Positions 1-11,707 of a DNA stretch of 64,000 nucleotides are shown here, one piece after another. The DNA is taken from NCBI GenBank assembly GCA_950295325.1, contig OX485805.1, positions 38,055,501 to 38,119,500 of the forward strand, read 5' to 3'. Position 1 is the first letter of the stretch, and each line of letters opens with the position of its first letter. Both the position numbers and the translations under genes were made by a program. The stretch is from Polytrichum commune (taxonomy: Eukaryota > Streptophyta > Polytrichopsida > Polytrichales > Polytrichaceae). The notes under the pieces were generated by a model. The model did no database searches, was not told the origin of the DNA, and was given only the letters and a program-made list of their open reading frames with translations.

Positions 1-374
1 GGACAAGTATTGAGGACGTTATGCCTGTTTGAACCTTGGCAGTCCCGGGAATCACTCCCAGGCACTGCTGTACCAGGGCGCTGTCCCGGGACAGCGCCCC
101 ACTCAAATGGCCATAACTCCTAGCTCACACCTCCGATTGAGGTGTTCTTGAGCATTCTAGAATCACCACGCCATGCGCTACGCATAGCTCATGGCCTTAC
201 CCTTGTGCCTCCTAGTCTCCGTGGGTGGGAGGCGTTCCCAACGCCCGGGGCCCTCACCCACACTAGGATCACTTGGGCCCTCTCACCAACGGCGCCACAA
301 GTCCCGGGTGTCACTCCGGGGTCCCCCTTGTGCCCATGGTGTTTCGGGCACTCCTCATGGAGAGGTGCGCGACA
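1..374 (-). repeat. Left LTR of element A (truncated by window edge)
   Basis: Positions 1-374 repeat 6047-6420 almost letter for letter (constant offset 6046), which identifies the two ends of one LTR retrotransposon. Read on minus the LTR starts TGTCGCGCACC next to a purine tract at about 375-390 and would end GGTTGCGACA, which lies beyond the left edge. The full LTR, seen at the right end, is about 972 bp, so roughly 600 bp of this copy is outside the window. Short open frames over this segment recur in the other copy and are not genes. Confidence 0.88.
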
Positions 375-1650
375 CTCACCCCCACCAAACGGAGTCGATG
401 CCCTCATCGACTATACTCGTAGTCGGCACACCAATTCTCAAGTTGCCATCCTCTATGGTGCGGCATTGTGTTTACCTTAGGGCGCGACCCCCACAATGCA
501 TCTTCAAATTTGGCATAGTCCCAAAGGTGTCCTTCCTAGGTGGTCCGTTAGCGACTTTGGATCTCTCATCCAAGGACCTAACCTATACTAGACCCACCTA
601 CTTTGGGACTCACTTGGGTTGCCCCTCCTTTGGGGCCTCCCCCGTTAGGCTCCACTAGCCTAACGTGACACATCTAGGCGAGACCTCAACGCTTCCACTA
701 AGTTGTCTCGGTTGCAACTCCGAGATGGCTTTCCATTGTTAAGCCACGCCTCGATCGCACGGGGGTGATGCCAAGTCCCGCCCGACTCGGTTCCCACTTT
801 GCTCTTTCGAGACATGGGTTCATGACTCCCATGCGCCAACTTTCGTTAGCTCGCGGGTAGCACTTTTATGAGCACGCGCCATCACCTTGCCCCCGCCCGG
901 ACAAGCCCACAACTAAGAAGTTTCTTGGTTTTATCCAAGGCCCCTCCAAGCCATGGCCCCCAATTACTCGGCTTACCCAACCTAGTTTGGCATATCTATT
1001 CCCCCTCTTCCATTAACCAAGCACAAGTACAAGACTAGGACCTCATCTCATACTTTTCTCTTTGCACCACTAAAGTTTGGACTTTATTCCCTCAAGCCAA
1101 AGAACAAGTTCATGTTGTGGCATAATTAACCTCGAAGCTAAGTGTGCTACTAGCGTCTCTCCCCCACTAAAGGAGATTGATGTCCTCATCAATGCCTACG
1201 CTTCATTTTATTGGAATCCTTAGCCTTAGTTTCTTCAAAGTGCTTCACCTATTCATTGGTGTTCACCATGTCTCTTGCCGCCACCCAAGCGGTTTCTTTC
1301 TCATGGTATCCTCACCATTTCACCAAGTATTCCTTTGTACTTTTTCTTTCCTTTTCACTTGGGCTTCCTACACTTGAGGATGCCCTCTTACCTCATGTTC
1401 CAAATGACCTCCACAAGGTCGGGACGTGGCCTAATCACTTGCTTGTGATCGGGCCACAAGGTGTCGTCCTAAAATGACTTTCGTAATGAGACATGAAATG
1501 TCGGATGCACTTTGATCTCCGGCGGTAATTCCAACTTATACATGTCCTTGAACACTTGTTCCACAATGGAAAATGAAGCTCCAATTTTGGACATGAACTT
1601 TTGGAGTAAGGCCTTTGGGCAAGGTGAAGTTGTCCACATTCAACAACACC

Positions 1651-2588
1651 TTATTGGCCCACCTCATACTCCACTTCGCGTCTTCTGGCATTGATTTGCA
1701 CTCCGTAGCACCTTCGGGCTTTCTCCACCAACAACTTGGTCATCTCCAAGACTTGTCTACCATCCTTGGCCAAGTCCTCACCATCTTGGTTGAACTCTAG
1801 TGTTGAATGTGCCCCCTCGAGAGCTAGGTTAATAGGTTGGAGCGCATCCACTCCATAAGCCACCACCAAAGACCACCCCTTGGTAGCCAAGTGCGTGGCT
1901 ACATTGCAATTACACTCCGCTCGACCCACATAGTCCGCCCAATCTCCTTGGTCCGCCCCCACCAAGTTCCTCAAGTATTGCTTCAAGACTCCATTCACAC
2001 GCTCCGTTTTCCCAAATATTTGGGAATGCAAGGCCGTGCTAAACCTTAGTTTCATTGCGACCTCCTTAGAGAAATGCATTGAAAATGCACTTGTGAACTT
2101 TGAATCTTGATCCCACACAATCACTCTTGGCAACCCGTGGTGCCTCAACCATCCTTTGAGAAAAGGCTATGCGGTCTCCAACGCGGTGGCGGTTCCCACA
2201 ATCAGCACCATGTGTGCCAACTTGGCAAACCGCTCTACCATCAACAAGATGGCATCATACCCATGTGACTCCGGCAAACTTGTGATTAAGTCCATGCACA
2301 TACTATGCCATGGCGCCGACGGAATAGGCACGGTTGCAAGAAACCGCCTTGCTTTTAGTAAGAGGCTCGGTTCACTTGGAACTTCATTCACGCCTTCACA
2401 AAGTGGGTTATATCCTCCGTTATGCACCGCCAATGGTATCTCTTTGACACCATTCTATGGTGGTTTTCTTTTTCTCCTCTATGGCCGGCAATAGGACTAT
2501 CACATTCCTCCTTCAAAACCGATAGCCTCAACTTGCCTTGTGGCACATACACCCAACTTTGCTTGCACTTGAACAATCCGTCCACCAA
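1651..2588 (-). pseudogene. Integrase of element A (broken)
   Basis: Retroviral-type integrase remnant in three overlapping minus-strand frames. The rightmost part (2388-2588) carries the His/Cys zinc-binding region (AGHRGEKENHH, then an FVKAC-type end). The next (2167-2433) carries the first catalytic Asp (CMDLITSLPES). The last (1651-2148) carries the second Asp (VIVWDQDSKFTSAF) and the downstream Glu region (GKTERVNGVL). Small frameshifts separate the parts. Further left, a chromodomain follows at about 1225-1360 with two in-frame stops (KEYLVKW then stop, then GYHEKETAWV). This is the usual arrangement of plant chromoviruses, which use the chromodomain to target chromatin. Confidence 0.8.
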
Positions 2589-2981
2589 CTTAACCTCTTT
2601 AAGCTCACCTAAAAGCTTTTGTGCTTTGGGGTAGTTAATTTACCCCTCCCGTATCTTGCATTACAAGTTTCCTTCGCCGGCACACATTAGCCACAAGGTT
2701 TGGATGGTTCTCATTGCTTGGAACTCTTCCCGTCTACTTAGCGCATCCGGCACCACATTTCCACGGTCCGGTTTGTGGATTAGATCCACCTTCATAAGCG
2801 CCAAGCTATCATGCCAACGCAATGACTTGGCGCTCACTTGCGCTTGTATGTCAAAATACTTTTAGGACACATTGTCCTTGTAGACCTTTACTTTGTGCGA
2901 CCCCAACTAGTGTCGCCACATCTTCAAGCAATACACTACGCAAAGAAGTTCTTTGTCATGAGTTGGTTGTCTTCTTTGACA

Positions 2982-3650
2982 ACCATCGAGCTACATGCTC
3001 GCATATGCAATGGCCATCCATCTTACACATAATCCACCATTGGCAAAATCATTCACCCCCATATACACCTCAAAAGGTTTGTCAAGCTCCGTGAACTTGA
3101 GCACAGGCGGCGAAGAGAACTTGGTCTTAAGCTCCCCAAAGACTCGTGACAAACATCATCCCACTCTTGGGATAGCCATTTCTTCCACAAGTCGAACCAT
3201 CGAGCTTCATGCTCTCGTATGCAATGGCCATCCATCTTGCATCAACATCCGCCAATGGTAAAGTCCTCGCCCCCCGTATGCACGTCAAAAGGTTTTTCAA
3301 GCTCCGCGAACTTGAACACGGGTGGTAAAGAGGAACTTGGTCTTAAGCTCCTCAAAGACTTGGTGGCAAGGCTCATCCCTCTCTTGGGATAGCCATTTCT
3401 TGCACAAGTTGGACAAGCTTCTACAACCATGGAGCTTAATGCTCCCATAAGCAATGGTCCTCCATCTTGAATCAACATCCGCCAATGGTAAAGTCCTTTG
3501 CCTTCATGTGCACCTCAACATGCTCATGAAAACCCGAAACTTAACCACATCTTGTGAAGAGAACTTTTTCTTGAGCTCCCCAAAGGCTTGGTGACAAGGC
3601 TCATCCCACTCTTGGGATAGCCATTTTTTCCAACATGTTGACTAAGGTTC
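2982..3650 (-). repeat. Triplicated RNase H segment within element A
   Basis: Three tandem copies of about 214-229 bp start at 2982, 3196 and 3425. Each begins on plus with ACCATCGAGCT or a close variant and contains the block CTTGGGATAGCCATTT. On minus each copy encodes the same stretch: the end of the RT connection, a VLKFAELDKPFDVHT-like segment and the RNase H start ending near PIAYESIKL. The copies differ by substitutions and small indels, so the array is not recent. A working element has one copy. Confidence 0.72.
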
Positions 3651-4529
3651 TAGCAACCTTAGAAAAACCATGAATGAAGTGGTGGTAGTAGTTGGTTAGG
3701 CCAACAAATGACCTAAGCCCTTTTTTTGAGTCAAGGGCCAATTCTCTTCTTGGATTGCCTTGACATTCTTCATGTTCGTCCACCAACTTCCTTTGTCACC
3801 ACATACCTCAAGAACTCAATCTCTCGTTGAGCAAAGTTATTTTTCATTCCTTGGCGGTAACTTTTTGGGCAACACATTGGTGAATACATCCTTGTATCTC
3901 ACCAACATCCCACCAATGTGATTTGGAGGAGGCCCATCTTTCCTAGCCTCTCCATACATTCCTTGGAGTTGCTCCAATGGAACCACGACCATTATAATTT
4001 CTATTTTTCAGTTGGTCCATTAAGACCAAATTCAACTTGGGTCCTCCTACCATAGGAGTCCTTGTCAATTTGAATTTCAATTCTTTGCCATTATGCCACA
4101 TCATAATGCACCGCAAGCTCACCGGCTTGCACCTCATATCTATCATGTGAGTTTCAAAGTAGGCGGCCTTCACAATGACATGCATTTCATCTATTTCACA
4201 TGGTGTGAAATTTTGACAAAAATCCAATGTCCCACATTGAAAGGTTACATGCATCGCGGCCTCCTTTGTCTCATGCGGTTCACCCTTTCCAAACCGCACC
4301 TTGGTGGGCTTGTTTTCTCTATCAATCGGCAAGCCCCAACTCCCTTGTGAGCTTTGGGCTCATGAAAGAGTCCGTTGCCTCTTTGTCAACTCATGAGACA
4401 TATCTCCCATTCATTTGAGCCTCAAGGTACAAAAGACTTGGCCTCGGCTTAAGGCTACTAGCCTTGGCCACAATGCCATCGTCTTACATTCGGTCCTCGG
4501 CAACTTGGCTTGGCTTGGTCCGCAAAGCC

Positions 4530-4800
4530 AACTTTAAACATTTCGTCCGCGGGATAAATTGGTTTGGTGCCACAAATTTCTAATAGTTTGTCCGCAAAAC
4601 AAACATGTTTTGCCTTGGTAGCACAAAGCCACCTTCCCACACTCCGTCCGCGGCACAAACATGAATTGCCTTGGTAGGACAAACCCACCTCCCAACATTC
4701 CGTCCGCGGCACAAGTATGATTTGCTTTGAAAGCATAAAGCCACCTTTCAACATTCCGTCCGCGGCACCGACATGTTTTGCCTAAGTAAAATGGACCAAA
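4530..4800. repeat. 56-bp minisatellite in the gag/leader part of element A
   Basis: The core CGTCCGCGGC recurs at 4645, 4701 and 4757 (spacing exactly 56 bp), with more diverged units at about 4544 and 4592. Each unit also holds a CACAAAGCCACCT-like block. The unit length is not a multiple of three, so the open frames crossing it on minus are probably not protein coding. Tandem arrays of this kind are common in untranslated leaders of large plant Ty3 elements. Confidence 0.7.
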
Positions 4801-5434
4801 CAATTTGCACTCATTTCTTTGGGACCTACTTTGGCTAAAGCCACTTGTGGTGATGTGCCGCCAAACTTCTCTTTGGGACCATCGGCTTCAATGCTCTTGC
4901 AAACTTGATGGTCCCCACCATGTCCTCAAGAAGCCTTGGGGACTTAAACAAGGCATCCACCACCCGCTTTTAAAACCCCACCTAAAAGGATGCATTTCTT
5001 AGAAAGCTCGTCCGTTTTAGGTGTATCCTTCATTTGTGCGTTTGAATAGCGCACATAGGCCTTAAGAGGCCCCGGGTGCCTCATTAGCACCAAATTCATT
5101 CCAACATCAATACCTTCCAAGCATTTCGAATTGGAATTTCAATCCAACATTAATGCCCTCCAAGGTTTTGGGTCCTTTCGGTATTCTAGGCCCCAAATGT
5201 TTTTTTGAGGTTTGAGGGAGCCCTTTTCAAAGCACTCCTCCATTTTCCTTACCAAATTCACCCTCATGCCCACCATTGTCATTAGAACCAATGGTATGGT
5301 CAAATTCCACTTGCACATGATCCTTGTTCCAATTTGAGCCTCACAACCTTTTGGAAACCCCGGGCTCACCATCATAACCCGCATTTTTGATAGCCATGTT
5401 TCCCTCAAAGTGCGAGCTCAAAACTTGGAACCCT

Positions 5435-5447
5435 GCTCTGATACCAA
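5435..5447 (-). other. Primer binding site of element A (tRNA-iMet)
   Basis: On minus this reads TTGGTATCAGAGC, complementary to the 3' end of plant initiator methionine tRNA. It starts one base after the LTR end (CA at 5449-5450 on minus). This fixes the element's orientation and the 5' LTR boundary. Confidence 0.87.
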
Positions 5448-5448
5448 G

Positions 5449-6420
5449 TGTCGCAACCCTTGCTAGGTCCCTTAACAATCTTGCCAATTTTCGTTTCTAG
5501 CAAAGGTTACGAGCGCTAACCATTCGCATTCCGCCATGCTAATGGATAGCTCCTCTTACCCCGGACCAATAGTTCATAGGAGGGAACCAACCCTCCTACT
5601 TTGCTTTCGGGACTCACCCCTTAATTGGTAGCCCATTTCCCCAATGTGGACTTCCATCCATGGAAGTCCAATCCTATGTTGATCATCGCGTTGCCGGAGC
5701 AACACTACAACAACCCGAACCATACTAGGCAACTATGGCCTCACAATGAGCCAATGCCCATGGAGGCCGTGCCGTTCGGCCTCGGGTGGGTGAGGCCACA
5801 CCACCTCACCCATATAAGCCTCTAGGACTTCACGCGGGGCCCCTACCCCACCGTCAACCAACCTCTTGTCTCTCTACCAAGAGTTGGGGCCAAGTGGACA
5901 TTTTCCTTTAGCTGCTGGGCCTAGAACCCACTAGCAGCTTCAGACCATCATAACTTCCTTGTATGATGTCTGATCATAACAACCAACCACTCCATCTTCA
6001 TCTACGCTTCACGTAGATGCCTATGGACTCCTCACTTGCCCCATTCGGACAAGTATTGAGGACGTTATGCCTGTTTGAACCTTGGCAGTCCCGGGAATCA
6101 CTCCCAGGCACTGCTGTACCAGGGCGCTGTCCCGGGACAGCGCCCCACTCAAATGGCCATAACTCCTAGCTCACACCTCCGATTGAGGTGTTCTTGAGCA
6201 TTCTAGAATCACCACGCCATGCGCTACGCATAGCTCATGGCCTTACCCTTGTGCCTCCTAGTCTCCGTGGGTGGGAGGCGTTCCCAACGCCCGGGGCCCT
6301 CACCCACACTAGGATCACTTGGGCCCTCTCACCAACGGCGCCACAAGTCCCGGGTGTCACTCCGGGGTCCCCCTTGTGCCCATGGTGTTTCGGGCACTCC
6401 TCATGGAGAGGTGCGCGACA
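5449..6420 (-). repeat. Right (5') LTR of element A
   Basis: Complete LTR of about 972 bp. On minus it begins TGTCGCGCACC at 6420 and ends GGTTGCGACA at 5449, with TG...CA termini. The right part is duplicated at 1-374, and a diverged solo copy lies at 18201-19096. It contains a 24-bp perfect palindrome at 6122-6145 (half site GGGCGCTGTCCC), also at 76-99, which the solo LTR lacks. Open frames inside it are not supported as genes. Confidence 0.87.
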
Positions 6421-6519
6421 CTGACATCTCTTATCAGATAATGATTTGCGGACGGGCGTCCGTAAACATACACTGCTTATATTTTATCTCATTCTTCATT
6501 TGGCTCTCTTGTAGTGGCC

Positions 6520-9500
6520 ATGGATTCCGACGTCGGTGATAGTGCGTCCGATTTCTCCTCGGAACCGTCAAGCTATGCTAGCGAGTTTGAAGATGTCGTG
6601 GAACAGGAAGCTACAAATGGTGTGGCCGATGCAGATGATGAAATCATACCACCATGTGAGGGTTATTCGCGGGAGCAGTGGGTTGATCTTGATGTTGTAC
6701 TACTCAATGCATGTGCCGTTCCCGTGGCCAACGGTGTTTGTAGGAACTCGAATCCAACGGATTGTATTGATGCAAAACCCCTCGGGGAGGACGATGTTGG
6801 GGTGTGCATATTGAACTCCTTACTTCCATCGGAAGTGCCTCCTGGTTGGAGGTTCTCTCTCCGTCGATGGCCTTTGCGAAGTGTTCATCACGATGGTGTG
6901 AGCTTGTGGGATCAATCCCGCCGATTTGAGCAACTGCAACAGTCTTTGTTCGCCACAATGCGTCCCAGACAAGGTCGTCGTAAATATGATTCCGTTCGTG
7001 TGCCTCGTGAACCCACGCAGCGTCGTCGAGATCATACATTGGGAGACACATCTATTAGGTCCGTAGCCACAAAGGATTGTTGTGCGAAGAAGTGCTGCCA
7101 ACTATTTCCCCGTGACAAAATCAAATCTTTGAGGCAAGAGATGTGGCTTGCCGACTTTCGTATGCGGTCTGCCAAGAAACTTGAAGTACATCGCAACATG
7201 CACTTGGATGCCGGAGGTTGTAAGGTTGTGACCTTGGAAAATATAGAAGTTTGTTGCCGGGCATGGTACATTATTCATGCCGTTTCAAAGGCAGATTTTT
7301 ATAGGTTCCGGAACTACTCGCTGCAAGGAAGGCGTTCTCGGTTCCATGGCAACTCAGGTACAAAGAAGCCCAGGGAGGTAACACTCCAAGCGGCTGCAAC
7401 TCTGTCAACCATCATTATGCCATTAGCGGATGCGATGCCACACAAGACACGCACTTTGCCGTCGGGGGAAAAGGTTGTTCAGATGGTTTTACCCACAGGG
7501 ACAAAATGGAAGAACATACTCGTGGATGTTAATGAAGTTGGTGAAAATGTTGGATATGGGCCGATTTCGTTGTCAAAATTGAGTGTGATCAAGAATCAAC
7601 AGTTCGCTGAATACATTACGAAGAGCCCGAGGATAAGTTTGCTAGGTGTTCTACTTGTGAAAAATATAAAGGCCTTCGAGACGCACATCCAATAGGGACC
7701 GAGTCGCACACCAGACATCAACAGAGATACATTGAGCATGTCAACAACCAGGAGGCACACCGTCAAGACTACTACAAGAATCGCGCCTTATCGATAATGA
7801 GGCCGAACGAGGTGTTGACAATTATTCATGACAAAATGGACCATGCGAAGACCGCTTGCCCTTGTTATGCGCGGAAAATAAAGGCCACAGATGGATATTT
7901 CAAGCTGCCAATATCTGTCACAGGTTCGTTGGTTTTCATTTTTTTGGCGTGCCCACATACTCATTTTTAAGAGTTACGGATGCGCATCCGTAACTCGTCT
8001 GTGCATGGTTGTTCCTTACTTGCGGCAATATCATATTTCCTTCATATATATGATATTGGAATGTACTTCTCATTTGTATGTCTTAATTCAGGTATGATTG
8101 CACATGGCCATGTGGACGTCAAGTATGCACATTATGGCTTGGATTTCTATCCAGGCGACGCCAATCATACCGTAGGGTCTTTTGCAAAACTTCTACGAGA
8201 TCTTGAGAGTCCGCCAACATCATCCTCGCGTGCTCTTTTTGTTGGATGTGGAACAACTCCGATTTATGAGGCTGTGCTAAAGGGGAAGGAAGTTTGTCTA
8301 TCTTCACTTCAAGAACCGCCTGAACAACCCGTTCTTGCTAAACCTTTGCCTCGAACTCTACACGTGCAACTTGACAATTGTGCCAAAGATAACAAATGTC
8401 GATACGTGTTTTGTTTCTGGTCATTGCTGGTAGCCAAGGGCATTTTCAAAGAAGTGTTTGTGTCTTTTTTGATGGTTGGCCACACGCACGATGACATCGA
8501 CGCTTCATTTGGACGTTGGAGTATGAAGTTGCACGAGGAGGATTTTCCGACAATTCCTCTTCTCATGAAATCATATATGGATTTGGACAATGTGCCAGTC
8601 ATTCCACATTTGATTGAAGAAGTGCCCGATTTCAAACGGTTTATAAAACCATTCATTCTTAAGGGGTCTGACCGACTAGTGGGCCACACCAAGGCTCAAC
8701 AATTCCGATTTTATATGCGTGACGATGGTCTGCCCGCCATGCAATTCAAAGTTTTGTGCACTTCCCCGAATTGGGGTCCGGAGGAAAGGATACTCATTTG
8801 GCGCAAAAACGAAGATGGCAAATGTGTGCTACCTGATGGTGAGCCGAAGCCTTGCACACCCAGCCCCATGAGGAATGGGCCAGAAATCATCAAATGTATA
8901 TCCGGATTCATTGAATATTGGAAAGAATTGTGCGAGGAAGACATCACAAGACGTGTTAGGGATACCCACGAACCATTGATTGCGTATTGGGATCGCATTC
9001 ACACGGCATTGATAGCACCCGATGTTGATACACATTCATGTTTGACACAAGGGTTTTGGCCACAAAGTCGAGTGACAGTCGTGGAATCTGAGGCCATGTT
9101 GTTCAACAATGGGGACGTTCGTGAAGAGTTCGCTGCGGACGATCATTATGTTGGCCCTGCTCGCAATCGACCGGAGCCGTCGTTTCGTGTTGGGGTTGAT
9201 TGCCACGAAGGTTATTTGCTGCTCGTACGTGCTGGGGATGAGGAGCATCCCAAGCCAATTTGGTTGGTGAAAGCATTGTCATCACCAAACTTTGTTCCAA
9301 CTAGTCCAAATTTTCGCCAAATTGAGGTGGAATATTGCCGTCCAAGCACCAAAGATCAAAATGTGCTCCGGACATATTTAGGGTGGGACACCAAAAAAGG
9401 TTTCAAATGGACAATGGACTCATCATACGAACCGGTTTGGATAAACACAGATACCATACTTTGTGCTTGGAAACCACGCAAAGGTTCGAAATCAGAGACA

Positions 9501-9620
9501 ATGACCATCCCGCAAAAACATATAGATTTTGCCAAAGACAACTTGGCACGTATCGCAGCTGCGGAAAACGATCTTGAAAATGGAAATGAAGTTGAAGATG
9601 AAGATGAAGAGGGGGAATGA
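6520..9620 (+). pseudogene. DUF7869-type gene, two exons, one frameshift
   Basis: A large protein gene of unknown biochemical function. Exon 1 runs 6520-7923 and exon 2 8092-9620, joined by a 168-bp GT-AG intron; splicing gives a clean SVTG-MIAHGHV junction. The reading frame slips by one base at about 7620: the frame that opens exon 1 ends at 7695, while the frame encoding RCSTCEKYKGLRDAHP continues into exon 2. Visible parts are an acidic N-terminus, a Cys cluster (DCCAKKCCQLF), a CSTC pair, a CPCY motif, then the DUF7869-like core LHVQLDNCAKDN ... VGHTHDDIDASFGRWS and an acidic tail (VEDEDEEGE). The start chosen is ATG 6520; in-frame GTG 6514 is upstream. I recall the DUF7869 name from family knowledge. 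The conserved Asp/His pattern could belong to an RNase H-like nuclease or transposase, but that is inference. Confidence 0.66.
7924..8091 (+). other. Intron of the DUF7869-type gene with 26-bp palindrome
   Basis: GT at 7924 and AG ending at 8091. The 168-bp length keeps frame, so the unspliced sequence is open across the intron. It contains a perfect 26-bp palindrome at 7971-7996 (half site GAGTTACGGATGC). Confidence 0.7.
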
Positions 9621-11020
9621 TATTGACGTACGTCGGGACCAAAGTTAGTTGAAATGTGTATTTGTTTGTCATTAATATATGACATTGGGGTTGAATATTA
9701 TATTAGACACATTTTATAGATTACAACTAGTATAATATTATTGCATGACTGTATTGATTTACGGATGTGGAATCACCCTTCCCATGCGCTATCAAATGTT
9801 TTCTAGTATATGTTTATATTTACGGATGTGGAATCCAAACTATTTAATATTGCATATTATGTTAATTTGTAAATTCTAATTAACATTGTCAATTTATTTT
9901 AAGTATTGTTGCAATTGGGATGTGCCATTCAATTCAACCACAATAGGCCAAGAGCTTTATGTTTCGGATGCGCATCCAAGAGTCAATACATATAAAATTA
10001 GATGGCTATTTATGGATTCATTACTTTTGTTCAACACAATCCCAAAAAAACCAAATAATCGTGTAATTGTGTCATTTGATTCTCATCCCCATACTTACTA
10101 TATTTAGTAATATATAGTTCAATCGCATATGGATTTCTAAAACATTATGATGTAATTGTTCCCGATGTTCCCTACGTTCACAATATTCGCATCCGAAACT
10201 ATGGGTCCAATTTATTTTGAGACTTTCCAAAGTCTCCAAATAACGAATATAGTGTTTAGGGAGGTATTCTTTATGTGCCCTCTTGGTAACATGCGTTAGA
10301 TTTGGTGTAATGTATGGATTGCAACACCAACCCACCCGGATCATGGCTCGGCGGCAACTTCAATGCGTGTACACTTAGTGTAGTCAATGGGAGTCAAGTG
10401 TTAATGTATTCATGAGGTAACCGATTTAGGCGATGTTCCGTATGGAAATGCGGATTACTGCGTCCGGTGTAGGGAGAATCTAGTGAACGAGTAGGGGTTT
10501 GGACAACTTTCCAGTTTGAAAATTTGTACCATTTTTTGTATAGGGCAAAAGAAAATATGAAACAACTTGCATTCTTCATGACTCCTTCTCATCTATCTTG
10601 GAAAATTATCCCATGATTGTCAGACCATATCTTCAATGCGAATCACCTTATTTTCACGGGTTATGGTATTTCAACCTTAATCTCGTCCTTCACCTAACTT
10701 TGCAGCACCAATGAGGCAGTCGCATTGGCGATGATGCACTCAGGGCCACTTCACATACGAGCCAAGGGCCATGACCATGGAATAGTGAGGGTTTTGACTA
10801 TCATCCAAAGGCCATACCATGGGTGTTGGGCTACCCATTGTGTGTGGGGATGTGTCCTCAAACATAGTGTGAAGTGAGAATGGACCATGTTGAGGGACCG
10901 TTGCATATTTTATTAGTGGAAAAAGAGTAGTAGCCCTACCTCACTAGCTACATATCTTCATTTTCTCTTTTTTCACTTTCTTTTTGAGTTTTACATCGGT
11001 GAGGAAGAAAAAGAGAGCAT
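9621..11020. other. AT-rich stretch with ACGGATG-type subterminal repeats
   Basis: No credible gene. The motif TTTACGGATGTGGAATC occurs at about 9757 and again at about 9818, and TTCGGATGCGCATCC at about 9963. These echo the palindrome in the upstream gene's intron and the TTGCGGACGGGCGTCCGTAA block at about 6447. About 10700-10860 resembles a dispersed repeat also seen in PPDK intron 9 (about 44110-44190). The spread of one motif on both sides of the DUF7869-type gene suggests the limits of a mobile unit, but I could not define TIRs. Confidence 0.45.
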
Positions 11021-11707
11021 GATGGATCATATTGAGAAAAGAGGGAGGATTCTTGTTGTATTGGCTTTATATTGGTGTTTGTACATGATTGTGCAACATG
11101 TGCTTGATATGCAAGCATTGGCACTCGATGGAGAATGGGAAAAATACCCTGATTTTGAGCATTTGCTTAGAGAGTATGAAGATGAGCGATCGTAGTGTGT
11201 GGGCTTTTGAGAGAAATGTAGGGTTCACCAGTAGGCTACTATTGGGTTCTTTCACAAAAAAAATGTTTAAACAAAAAATTTGTGTATGTCATAACACATT
11301 CAAGTTTCTTTATGAGAGGTTAGGTCCGTATTTGCAACGAAAGAATACACGTATGAGAGAGACAATTTCAGTTGAGAATAGAATTGCAATGTCATTACGA
11401 AGGCTTGGGACTGGAAATATTTTGTGTACTGTAAGAGATGTATATGGAATGCCTGAAAGTACAATTTTAGAGATAGTTAGGAATTTTTGTAGATTGGGAA
11501 GAGTGCATTTGCAAAGGACTTTTATACAATTTCCAAGTCCAGCTCCGTTTAGGGTTTTAGCTCAAGAATTTGAGGCCCTTTATAGAATTCCTCATATTAT
11601 AGGAGCAATTGATGAATCTCACATTCCAATCCTTGCAACTGTAATTGGAGCAGAGGATTATTATTTTAGAAAATCATTTCATTCGGCTTTATTACAAGGT
11701 ATAATAG

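Larger units (their letters stand above)
375..5448 (-). mobile_element. Element A: Ty3/gypsy chromovirus interior, degenerate
   Basis: Internal region of a Ty3/gypsy retrotransposon on minus. Going from right to left it shows a tRNA-iMet primer site at 5435-5447, a long weakly coding gag/leader region with a minisatellite, a protease-like region (about 3950-4330), a fragment of RT N-terminus (about 3840-3950) joined directly to the RT thumb (about 3600-3840), RNase H (about 2960-3650, triplicated), the connection ending in an ALSRR motif (about 2700-2760), an integrase zinc region and core (1651-2590) and a chromodomain (about 1225-1360). A polypurine tract (about 375-390) abuts the left LTR. 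Stops and frameshifts are scattered throughout. The RT palm with its YxDD motif is absent, so the copy cannot be autonomous. Confidence 0.85.

Noticed and set aside
142-658. Overlapping open frames of 112 and 155 codons in the left LTR, repeated at 6188-6539
   Set aside because: They lie inside an LTR, overlap in different frames, have no known domain, and exist twice only because the LTR does.
1837-2634. Plus-strand open frames over element A
   Set aside because: Shadows of integrase, which reads clearly on minus.
4458-4803. Cys-rich minus frames (CRGRNV repeats) as a repeat protein
   Set aside because: They result from a 56-bp minisatellite whose period is not a multiple of three, so several frames look repetitive by chance.
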